A stretch of 12,973 bases of DNA, taken from positions 1-12,973 of the forward strand of contig CAJUQQ010000053.1 in the NCBI GenBank assembly GCA_910588175.1. Reading direction: 5' to 3'. The notes beneath the pieces are model-generated. The model worked only from the letters and a program-made list of their open reading frames with translations. It did no database searches and had not been told where the DNA came from. Positions 6,558 through 12,041 of the stretch are shown here, one piece after another (position 1 is the first letter of the stretch; the number at the start of each line of letters is the position of its first letter). This DNA is from an uncultured Oscillibacter sp. (GTDB taxonomy: Bacteria; Bacillota; Clostridia; Oscillospirales; Oscillospiraceae). Both the position numbers and the translations under genes were made by a program.

Positions 6558-6587
6558 AGTATACCATAGGTTTGGAGGGCGTGGCAA
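6558..6587 (-). promoter_or_regulatory. Promoter of the hydantoinase gene
   Basis: On the minus strand TTGCCA (6582-6587) and TATACT (6558-6563) are 18 bases apart, each 5 of 6 to consensus, and TGG precedes the -10 (extended -10). The predicted transcript begins near 6551, downstream of the ATG at 6587, which rules that codon out as the start. Confidence 0.8.
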
Positions 6588-6636
6588 AAAATTTTTCCCT
6601 CTAAAGCGACTTTGCGCTTTCTATTTGGAAAAAATG

Positions 6637-6645
6637 TGCTATAAT
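6637..6645 (+). promoter_or_regulatory. Extended -10 promoter of the nucleotidase gene
   Basis: TGC followed by a perfect TATAAT (6640-6645). No good -35 lies at 16-18 bases; the nearest TTGCGC is 22 bases upstream (6612-6617). A 6-bp inverted repeat, AAAGCG (6603-6608) / CGCTTT (6615-6620), covers the place where the -35 would be, so an activator or repressor site is possible. Transcription should start near 6652. Confidence 0.7.
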
Positions 6646-6693
6646 GACAGCAAGAACCGGGCCCGTGCCCGAAAACAAAGAGGAGGTAAAAGA

Positions 6694-8706
6694 ATGCAGA
6701 CCAAGAAATTCCTGTCCCTGCTGCTGGTTCTGGCGATGATGTTCTCTCTGAGCGTCTCCGCCAGCGCCGCGGAGGAGGAGGGCAAGCCCCTGGAGGGCCA
6801 GATCGTCATTCTCCATACCAACGATGTCCACGGAGCCATCGGCAGCTACGCCAAGGTGGCCGCGCTGAAGCAGTCCTTCCAGGACGCGGGCGCCTACACC
6901 CTGCTGCTGGACGCGGGCGACTACATCCAGGGCGACCCCACCGTCAGCGTCAGCCAGGGCAAGACCGCCGTGGAGCTGATGAACCTGGCGGGCTATGACG
7001 CCGCCACCATCGGAAACCATGAGTTCGACTACGGCTATCCCAACTTCAAGGAAATCACCAAGGACGCCGAATTCTCCGTGGTCTCCGCCAACGTGCTGGT
7101 AAACGGCAAGGCGGAAAATCCCCACACCGTTTTCACCGCTCCCGGCGGTGAAAAGATCGGCGTGTTCGGCCTGACCACCCCCGAGAGCGGCACCAAGGCC
7201 CATCCCGCCAAGATCCAGGGCGTGACCTTCCCCGCGGGCAAGGACATGTTCGCCATCGCCGAGGCCGAGATCAAGGCGCTGAAGGACGAGGGCTGTGATT
7301 ACATCGTCTGCCTGGCCCACCTGGGCATTGACGACGAGTCCAAGGGCAACCGCTCCATCGACCTCCTGGAGGCCGTGGAGGGCATCGACGTGCTGATCGA
7401 CGGCCACTCCCACTCCACCATCGACAAGGTGGCCGAGGCCGCCGGCGAGACCCTGAAGACCCTGCCGGAGCAGGGCTCCGCCATCACCGGTGAGACCACC
7501 TACATCCTCAACGACCGGGGCGACACCCTGGTGACCTCCACCGGCACCAAGCTGGCCAATGTGGGCGCCGTGATGCTGACGGAGGACAGCTGCTCCGCCC
7601 GGAACATCCCGGTGGAGGCGGTTACCCTGGACGGCGTGGAGGAGATCGCCGCCCGGGCCGCCGCCATCCAGAAGCAGATTGACGACGACTACGGCGCGGC
7701 CTTTGCCAAAACCGAAGTTCTGCTCAACGGCGACAAGGACCCCGGCAACCGCACCGAGGAAACCAACCTGGGCGACCTGATCACCGACGCCCTGGTCTGG
7801 GGCGCGGCTAAAAACGGCGAGGAAGTGGACGCGGCCGTCACCAACGGCGGCGGCATCCGGGCCCCCATCGCCGCCGGAGACATCACGAAAAAGGACGTGA
7901 ATACCGTCCTGCCCTTCGGCAACACCCTGAGCATCGTCCAGGTCACGGGCAGCGAGCTGCTGGAGGCCCTGGAAGCCTCCACCCACTGCACCCCCACCGC
8001 TATCGGCGGCTTCCCCCAGGTCAGCGGCATAGAGTTTACCGTGGATACCTCCGCCGAATTCGCCGAGGGGGACCTGTATCCCGGCTCCACCTATCACAAG
8101 CCCGCCTCCATCAACCGGGTTTCCATCACCTCCGTGGGCGGCGAGGAATTTGATGAGAAGGCCACCTACTCCATCGCCACCAACGACTTCATGGCTGCCG
8201 GCGGAGATACCTACTACGCCTTCGCCTCCGCCAAGACCAACTACGATCTCGGCCTGCCCATGGATGAGGTCCTGATGGACTATATCAAGGAAGAGTTGAA
8301 CGGCGTAGTTAGCGCCGAGGCCTACGGCGAGCCTGCGGGCCGCATTACCATCGCCGAGGGCGCGGAAGCCGCCCCCGCTGAGGAGGCCGCTCCTGTTGAA
8401 GAGCCCGTTCCCGTCGAGGAGCCCACCCCTGTTGAAGAGCCCGCCCCTGTCGAGGAACCCGCGCCTGTTGAAGAGCCCGCTCCTGTTGAGGAACCCGCTC
8501 CCGCGCCGGCGCCTGAACCGGCCCCCGCTCCCGTGGTGGCGGAGGGTGATTACGTGGTCAAGTCCGGCGACTGCCTGTGGACCATCGCGCAGAAGGCCTA
8601 CGGCACCGGCCGGCAGTGGAACGTGATCTACCAGGCCAACAAGGATGCCATCAAGAACCCCAACGACCTGCGGGTGGGCCAGGTTTTGGTAATCCCCGCG
8701 GCGTAA
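6694..8706 (+). CDS. Secreted 5'-nucleotidase / 2',3'-cyclic phosphodiesterase with C-terminal LysM
   Basis: A 670-residue exported UshA-type nucleotidase. Signal peptide 1-26 with cleavage after ASA. Metallophosphatase domain: HTNDVHG (41-47, Asp44/His46), LDAGD (72-76), GNHEFD (107-112), LAHLG (207-211), DGHSH (236-240). Substrate-specificity domain: NLGDLITDAL (358-367), NGGGIRAP (384-391), ATNDFMAAGGDTY (495-507). Then six [A/V/T]PVEEP hexapeptides (566-601), more Pro/Ala, and a LysM domain (619-668) that should hold it on peptidoglycan. It would release nucleosides and phosphate from extracellular nucleotides. The frame runs open upstream, but the -10 box lies inside that extension; AGGAGGT (6681-6687) six bases before ATG 6694 fixes the start. 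Ends at a strong terminator. Substrate range (AMP, NAD, cyclic nucleotides) cannot be fixed from sequence. Confidence 0.95.
   Translation: MQTKKFLSLLLVLAMMFSLSVSASAAEEEGKPLEGQIVILHTNDVHGAIGSYAKVAALKQSFQDAGAYTLLLDAGDYIQGDPTVSVSQGKTAVELMNLAGYDAATIGNHEFDYGYPNFKEITKDAEFSVVSANVLVNGKAENPHTVFTAPGGEKIGVFGLTTPESGTKAHPAKIQGVTFPAGKDMFAIAEAEIKALKDEGCDYIVCLAHLGIDDESKGNRSIDLLEAVEGIDVLIDGHSHSTIDKVAEAAGETLKTLPEQGSAITGETTYILNDRGDTLVTSTGTKLANVGAVMLTEDSCSARNIPVEAVTLDGVEEIAARAAAIQKQIDDDYGAAFAKTEVLLNGDKDPGNRTEETNLGDLITDALVWGAAKNGEEVDAAVTNGGGIRAPIAAGDITKKDVNTVLPFGNTLSIVQVTGSELLEALEASTHCTPTAIGGFPQVSGIEFTVDTSAEFAEGDLYPGSTYHKPASINRVSITSVGGEEFDEKATYSIATNDFMAAGGDTYYAFASAKTNYDLGLPMDEVLMDYIKEELNGVVSAEAYGEPAGRITIAEGAEAAPAEEAAPVEEPVPVEEPTPVEEPAPVEEPAPVEEPAPVEEPAPAPAPEPAPAPVVAEGDYVVKSGDCLWTIAQKAYGTGRQWNVIYQANKDAIKNPNDLRVGQVLVIPAA
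8389..8496 (+). repeat. Six in-frame 18-bp repeats coding for a Pro-Val-Glu-Glu-Pro linker
   Basis: 108 bases made of six 18-base units, each coding [A/V/T]PVEEP. Third positions vary (GTT/GTC, GAA/GAG, CCC/CCT), so the peptide is conserved more than the DNA. An extended, acidic linker like this typically spans the wall between a catalytic domain and its anchor. Copy number could vary between strains. Confidence 0.9.
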
Positions 8707-8788
8707 GCGGAACGTTTCCCACGTCTCTTTGCCCGAGGTTTTGAACCCCTGCTCCGTCTGTAAAAACGGTTAGAAGTTCGAAAGGCTG

Positions 8789-8824
8789 AAAGGCGCTCAG
8801 AGCAATGCTCTGAGCGCCTTTTTT
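8789..8824 (+). terminator. Intrinsic terminator after the nucleotidase gene
   Basis: A perfect 15-bp stem, AAAGGCGCTCAGAGC (8789-8803) with 8807-8821, a 3-base loop and six T residues (8819-8824). A T-run also follows on the minus strand, so it can stop transcription from the convergent pyridoxamine kinase too. The 82 bases between the stop codon and this stem show no gene. Confidence 0.95.
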
Positions 8825-8890
8825 GCCTGACCATATATTACGCCTGGCCGGGGGCATTTGCCGGACGGGCCGTCCCCAAAAGCAAAGCGG

Positions 8891-9745
8891 TCACCGGGGA
8901 AGCAGCAGCCCCAGCAGAGGCTCAAAATCCACGCCCTCCCGGAGGGGGAGCCCCTGCTCCACCGTCCGCACGGCGCAGGCGTGGATAAACTCCACGGCCT
9001 GGGCGGCGGCGTCCCGGAGGGAATCCCCCCGGATCAGCGCTCCGGTGAGGACGCTGGCGAACACGTCCCCCGTCCCGTGGAGGGGATGGGCCACAAACTC
9101 CGCCTGAACGGCCTCCGCGGTTCCCGTCCGGGCGTCAAAGCACATGGCCCCGGTCTGCCCGGGGGCCAGGGCGGCCCCGGTGAGGGCCACGGAGCGCTTC
9201 CCACCCAGGCTGAGGCTCTCCGCCAGGCGGCGGAGGGACGCCTCGTCGTGGAGGGCCCGGCCCCCGTCCAGAAGCTCCCCGTAATCCCGGTTCAGGAGGA
9301 AGGCGGCCTCCGTCAGATTGGGGGTGATCACGTCCGCCAGCTCCGCCAGGCGGGCCATGCCGGCGCACATGGCGGGGGTGTAGGTCTGATAGGGCTTTCC
9401 GTCGTCCCCCATGACAGGGTCGACCACCACCAGAGTGTCCGGTCCCCGGAAGGCGCGGATGAAGTCGGCCACGATGCCGATCTGCCGCTCGCTGCCCAGA
9501 AAGCCGCTGTAGATGGCCTGGAATTGGAGGCCCAGGGACCGCCAGTGGGCGGCTGCCCGGGGCAGCTCCTCGGTCATGTCCAGGAAGGTGAAGCCGGTAA
9601 AGCCACCGGTGTGGGTGGAGAGAAAGGCGGTGGGCAGGGGGCAGCACTGAACGCCCATGACGGAGAGGATGGGGATGACCTCCGTCAGGGAACAGCGGCC
9701 GAAGCCGGAGAGGTCATGAATAACGGCGGCGCGGGGAGTGGACAT
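8891..9745 (-). CDS. pdxY: Pyridoxamine / pyridoxal kinase
   Basis: A 284-residue PfkB/ribokinase-superfamily kinase that phosphorylates pyridoxal or pyridoxamine with ATP in vitamin B6 salvage. Signatures: VIHDLSGFGRCSLT (8-21) near the N-terminus, THTGGFTGFTF, the VVDPVMGDDG strand (107-116), VITPNLTEA (139-147), and the anion-hole/catalytic HGTGD (223-227, Asp227 as base). Length fits the family. I choose the ATG at 9745 because AAGAGGG (9752-9758) stands six bases upstream; an in-frame ATG at 9763 has no ribosome site. Cytoplasmic. Standalone gene, convergent with the nucleotidase and divergent from tRNA-Leu. Pyridoxamine kinase of the Firmicutes type is the best name; substrate preference among B6 vitamers is not visible. 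The gene symbol is by similarity. Confidence 0.92.
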   Translation of the reverse strand: MSTPRAAVIHDLSGFGRCSLTEVIPILSVMGVQCCPLPTAFLSTHTGGFTGFTFLDMTEELPRAAAHWRSLGLQFQAIYSGFLGSERQIGIVADFIRAFRGPDTLVVVDPVMGDDGKPYQTYTPAMCAGMARLAELADVITPNLTEAAFLLNRDYGELLDGGRALHDEASLRRLAESLSLGGKRSVALTGAALAPGQTGAMCFDARTGTAEAVQAEFVAHPLHGTGDVFASVLTGALIRGDSLRDAAAQAVEFIHACAVRTVEQGLPLREGVDFEPLLGLLLPR

Positions 9746-9781
9746 GGCGGGCCCTCTTTTCATTGAGTATTGAATGGGGAT

Positions 9782-9810
9782 ATTTTACAACAGGCAGAGG
9801 AAAAAGGCAA
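9782..9810 (-). promoter_or_regulatory. Promoter of the pyridoxamine kinase gene
   Basis: On the minus strand TTGCCT (9805-9810) and TAAAAT (9782-9787) are 17 bases apart (4 of 6 and 5 of 6). It places the transcript start about 30 bases ahead of the ATG at 9745. Confidence 0.65.
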
Positions 9811-9827
9811 GGGTGAAAAACTGGGGC

Positions 9828-9856
9828 TGGACGGCGGACGGAGGGTGTGGTATAAT
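9828..9856 (+). promoter_or_regulatory. Promoter of tRNA-Leu
   Basis: TGGACG (9828-9833), 17-base spacer, perfect TATAAT (9851-9856), with TGG directly before it (extended -10). The mature tRNA begins 17 bases after the -10, so the 5' leader is short. Confidence 0.8.
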
Positions 9857-9872
9857 CAATTCCGGCTTTGAC

Positions 9873-9957
9873 GCGCCCGTGGTGAAATTGGCAGACACGA
9901 TGGATTTAGGTTCCATTCCGGCAACGGGTAGGGGTTCAAGTCCCCTCGGGCGTACCA
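9873..9957 (+). tRNA. tRNA-Leu, anticodon UAG
   Basis: An 85-base tRNA with encoded CCA (9955-9957). The acceptor stem is GCGCCCG (9873-9879) with CGGGCGT (9947-9953), one G-U pair; discriminator A9954. Anticodon stem ATGGA (9900-9904) / TCCAT (9912-9916) with loop TTTAGGT gives anticodon UAG (9907-9909), reading CUA and, by wobble, other CUN codons. A long variable arm (9917-9929, CCG/CGG stem) is as expected for a class II tRNA-Leu. The T arm is AGGGG-TTCAAGT-CCCCT. Confidence 0.97.
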
Positions 9958-9961
9958 GCTC

Positions 9962-10024
9962 AGAAATTCCCAACACCGCTCCGTTTCCCGCTTTGCGGAA
10001 AACTGCGCTCTGTTGGGAATTTCT
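9962..10024. repeat. Long inverted repeat just downstream of tRNA-Leu
   Basis: AGAAATTCCCAACA (9962-9975) and its exact complement (10011-10024) flank 35 bases that hold a second, imperfect hairpin around TTTCC..GGAAA. It begins 4 bases after the tRNA's CCA. It may help end or process the tRNA transcript, or be part of a dispersed element. Confidence 0.65.
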
Positions 10025-10029
10025 TCGCT

Positions 10030-10066
10030 TTCGGGCCGGATTCGCTTCGCTGGATTCCGGCCCGAA
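10030..10066. repeat. Inverted repeat TTCGGGCCGGA
   Basis: A perfect 11-bp stem (10030-10040 with 10056-10066) and 15-base loop, extendable outward by two pairs with one G-U. No T-run follows, so it is not a clear terminator. It lies 5 bases after the previous inverted repeat, and the two may be one composite element. Confidence 0.6.
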
Positions 10067-10131
10067 GGGGGCGCGTGGGGCTTTGATGGGAGAGTGTGGT
10101 CCTTTTTGAAGGGAATGCCCTATCATCTTGC

Positions 10132-10156
10132 GGGCGGACCTATGTGTCCGCCCTTC
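10132..10156. repeat. Dispersed palindrome, copy 2
   Basis: GGGCGGAC (10132-10139) and GTCCGCCC (10146-10153) around a 6-base loop, followed by TTC. It is identical to 5088-5112 at 24 of 25 positions, the one change falling in the loop (A instead of G). Confidence 0.75.
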
Positions 10157-10181
10157 TCCTTTTGGCGGTTCCAATTGGAGA

Positions 10182-10199
10182 GCGGACACGCGGGTCTGC
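10182..10199. repeat. Degenerate third copy of the dispersed palindrome
   Basis: GCGGAC (10182-10187) and GTCTGC (10194-10199) with a 6-base loop and one G-U pair, followed by CTTC. It has the same architecture as copies 1 and 2 and lies 26 bases after copy 2, but sequence identity is lower. Confidence 0.45.
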
Positions 10200-10257
10200 C
10201 TTCTGCACCTCCTCCTAATAAAGCGTGCGGGAGGACCCTCCCTGCTCAAAAAGCCTC

Positions 10258-10285
10258 TTGCGCTTTTTGGAAAGTATGGTATACT
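10258..10285 (+). promoter_or_regulatory. Promoter of the SprA-related metalloprotease gene
   Basis: TTGCGC (10258-10263), 16-base spacer, TATACT (10280-10285), with TGG just before the -10 (extended -10). Transcript start near 10292, about 43 bases before the ATG. An 8-bp inverted repeat (10247-10254 with 10262-10269) overlaps the -35, a possible operator. Parts of this promoter recur upstream of the nucleotidase and hydantoinase genes. Confidence 0.7.
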
Positions 10286-10334
10286 GTAGTTGTTGGAATA
10301 TCGCCATGAGGCAATTCAGATATGAGGTGATTCG

Positions 10335-11237
10335 ATGATCGGTGGAATTTCCGGTGTGGGCGGTTTTGGAATGGGCTCTGTTGGCGCGTTCTATCCGTCT
10401 CGGTTGTCTGAACATGTTCGGAATACCCGCGGCGCCCAGCAGGCCCAGGTCTGGACGGCCCGGAAAAGCGCCTCTCCGGAGGCGCCGGTGGAGCCTGTCA
10501 GCCCCGTGCGCCCCGTCTCCCGGGACGAGGCCTCCCTGCCGGAGCTGACGGCCCGGCTGGAAAACGACCCGGCGGCCATGGCCGGGCGGATGCGGACCCG
10601 CTACGGCGAGGTGACGCCGGAGGGACTGTTCGTGGAGACCGGAAAAGACGGCCTCTCCCCCGTCCAGGGCTCCCGGAAAAACGCCCTGGAGGGGCAGCTG
10701 TTCCAGGCGGAGGAGGCCCTGGGCCGGAACGACCTGGAGGGAGCGGAGGATGTTCTGCAAAACGGCGCGCCCAAGCTCCCCGGCCTGCCGGGACAGGAAG
10801 AGCAAATCCCCGGCCTCCCCGGACAGGAGGAGGCAGGCGAGGCCGCCCTGGGGGCTGAGAGTGCCCAGGACGCCTTGAAGCAGGGCGAGTGTGAGACCTG
10901 CGAGAAGCGGAAATACCAGGACGGCTCCGACGACATGGGGGTCTCCTATCAGACGCCCACCAACATCAAGCCGGAGCAGGCGGCCTCCGCCGTCCGGGGA
11001 CACGAGATGGAGCATGTCTACCGGGAGCAGGCCAAGGCCGACCGGGAGGGCCGGAAGGTGGTCAGCCAGAGCGTGACCATGCATTCGGAGATCTGCCCGG
11101 AGTGCGGCAAGTCCTTTGTCTCCGGCGGCACCACCCGCACCGTCACCAAGGCGGAGACGGACAACGCCGCCCAGCAGGAGGACCGGCAGAACGAGGAAGA
11201 GGAAAAGGCGCGGACGCCGTTCTCGGCGGTGGCGTGA
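10335..11237 (+). CDS. SprA-related putative metalloprotease
   Basis: A 300-residue protein whose C-terminal third matches the SprA-related family (putative zinc metalloprotease). Key features: HEMEH at 223-227, a HEXXH zincin motif; CXXC at 186-189 (CETC) and 254-257 (CPEC), likely a zinc-ribbon-like pair bracketing it; and a KYQDGSDDMGVSYQTP segment (193-208). The N-terminus is Gly-rich (GGISGVGGFGMGSVG), with no signal peptide or membrane helix. The middle is Pro/Glu-rich and low complexity, including two tandem decapeptides [L/I]PGLPGQEE (148-166). The tail is acidic (NEEEEKAR). GAGGTG (10325-10329 region) five bases before ATG supports the start. Own promoter and terminator, so monocistronic. 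Protease activity is predicted from the motif only; substrate and biological role unknown. Confidence 0.85.
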   Translation: MIGGISGVGGFGMGSVGAFYPSRLSEHVRNTRGAQQAQVWTARKSASPEAPVEPVSPVRPVSRDEASLPELTARLENDPAAMAGRMRTRYGEVTPEGLFVETGKDGLSPVQGSRKNALEGQLFQAEEALGRNDLEGAEDVLQNGAPKLPGLPGQEEQIPGLPGQEEAGEAALGAESAQDALKQGECETCEKRKYQDGSDDMGVSYQTPTNIKPEQAASAVRGHEMEHVYREQAKADREGRKVVSQSVTMHSEICPECGKSFVSGGTTRTVTKAETDNAAQQEDRQNEEEEKARTPFSAVA

Positions 11238-11246
11238 TAAGGCTGG

Positions 11247-11277
11247 AACAGGGCTCCTGGAACGGGGCCCTGTTTTT
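11247..11277 (+). terminator. Intrinsic terminator after the SprA-related gene
   Basis: AACAGGGCTCC (11247-11257) pairs with GGGGCCCTGTT (11264-11274) through 11 base pairs (one G-U), 6-base loop, and a run of five T (11273-11277). It ends only 18 bases before the NUDIX start codon, so it would separate the two genes or allow partial read-through. Confidence 0.85.
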
Positions 11278-11295
11278 GTAAAGAAAGGGAGATCT

Positions 11296-11919
11296 ATGGA
11301 AGGACGGACATCCCCCTGGCTGGACTGGGCGGTGGAGCTCCAGGCTTTGGCCCAGGCGGGCCTGCACTATGGAAAGGACCCCTTTGATATCGAGCGCTTC
11401 CAGCGGATTCGGGACATCGCCGCGGAGATGCTGGCCCGGGGGACGGACCTGCCTCTGGAGACGGTGACGGACCTCTTCTGCTGCGAGAGCGGCTACCAGA
11501 CCCCCAAGCTGGACACCCGGGCGGCGGTTTTCCAGAACGGAAGAATTCTCCTGGTCCGGGAAAACGACGGGCGGTGGTCCCTCCCCGGGGGCTGGGTGGA
11601 CGTGAACGTCTCCGTGGGGGAGAACACGGCGAAGGAGGTCCGGGAGGAGGCGGGGCTGGAGGTGATCCCCCGGAGGGTCATTGCCGTTCAGGACCGGGAG
11701 AAGCACAACCGGCCGGTTTACGCCTGGAAAATCTGCAAGGTTTTTGTCCTCTGCGCCCTGGTGGGCGGGGAGTTCCGGCCCAACAGCGAGACCACCGCCA
11801 GCGGGTATTTCTCCCTGGAGGACCTGCCGCCCCTGGCGGAGGAGAAAACCACGGCGGAGCAGGTCCGCATGTGCTTCGAGGCATACCGGGCGGAGACCTG
11901 GGAGACCCTGCTGGATTAA
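11296..11919 (+). CDS. NUDIX hydrolase with N-terminal Nudix_N domain
   Basis: A 207-residue pyrophosphohydrolase of the subgroup with an N-terminal helical Nudix_N domain (8-47, WLDWAVELQALAQAGLHY then a basic/acidic helix) and a NUDIX fold from about 73. The NUDIX box spans 99-121: it begins GWVDVN and ends KEVREEAGL, retaining the metal-binding Glu117 and Glu118. The Arg of REUXEE is Lys113, and the first Glu of the classic motif is Val, both as I recall for this subgroup (ADP-ribose/CDP-choline-type enzymes). The ATG at 11296 follows AAAGGGAG; the frame is open further upstream but into the previous gene. Cytoplasmic. Substrate not assignable; ADP-ribose, CDP-choline or an oxidised nucleotide are candidates. 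No clear promoter of its own; may depend on read-through. Confidence 0.9.
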   Translation: MEGRTSPWLDWAVELQALAQAGLHYGKDPFDIERFQRIRDIAAEMLARGTDLPLETVTDLFCCESGYQTPKLDTRAAVFQNGRILLVRENDGRWSLPGGWVDVNVSVGENTAKEVREEAGLEVIPRRVIAVQDREKHNRPVYAWKICKVFVLCALVGGEFRPNSETTASGYFSLEDLPPLAEEKTTAEQVRMCFEAYRAETWETLLD

Positions 11920-11932
11920 GAATCTACGGAAA

Positions 11933-11958
11933 GCGGGTTCCAAAAAAGTGGAACCCGC
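11933..11958 (+). terminator. Hairpin after the NUDIX gene, weak terminator candidate
   Basis: GCGGGTTCCA (11933-11942) and TGGAACCCGC (11949-11958) form a perfect 10-bp stem with a 6-base loop of mostly A. There is no T-run directly after (the next is at 11967-11970), so termination would be weak or factor-dependent. Confidence 0.45.
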
Positions 11959-12041
11959 CCCGCAACTTTTCACCCCGGAAATGCGTCTATATGGATATAA
12001 GCCCCGCTGGGAAGACGGGGCGGAAAAAGGAGGATGCACGG

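Larger units (their letters stand above)
9958..10334. other. 377-base gene-free stretch dense in inverted repeats
   Basis: I find no convincing gene here. From the left: a 14-bp perfect inverted repeat (9962-9975 with 10011-10024) enclosing a 35-base loop; an 11-bp inverted repeat (10030-10040 with 10056-10066); the dispersed palindrome copy 2 (10132-10153) and a weaker third copy (10182-10199); a short GGGAG/CTCCC hairpin (10229-10242); an 8-bp repeat CAAAAAGC/GCTTTTTG (10247-10269); and the promoter of the SprA-related gene. None of the early stems has a proper T-run. Open frames across it are in GC-rich DNA without ribosome sites. Confidence 0.7.

Noticed and set aside
6601..8097. A 498-codon open frame opposite the nucleotidase gene.
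   Set aside because: Antisense to a gene with intact catalytic motifs; Gly/Val/His-rich composition, no ribosome site. Shadow of GC-biased codons.
8389..8496. Regular 18-base repeats, considered as a CRISPR or other array.
   Set aside because: No spacers; the units are contiguous, in frame and code for a protein linker with synonymous variation.
9785..10249. A 154-codon minus-strand frame across tRNA-Leu and the palindrome.
   Set aside because: Part of it is a back-translation of the tRNA and the rest of dispersed repeats; a well-known type of false gene.
11592..11660. NUDIX box lacking the first Glu and with Lys for Arg, as a sign of an inactive enzyme.
   Set aside because: The same substitutions are, to my knowledge, normal in the Nudix_N-containing subgroup, and the metal-binding Glu pair is present.
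11143..12039. A 298-codon minus-strand frame opposite the NUDIX gene.
   Set aside because: Crosses the SprA terminator and the hairpin at 11933-11958; no homology pattern or ribosome site.
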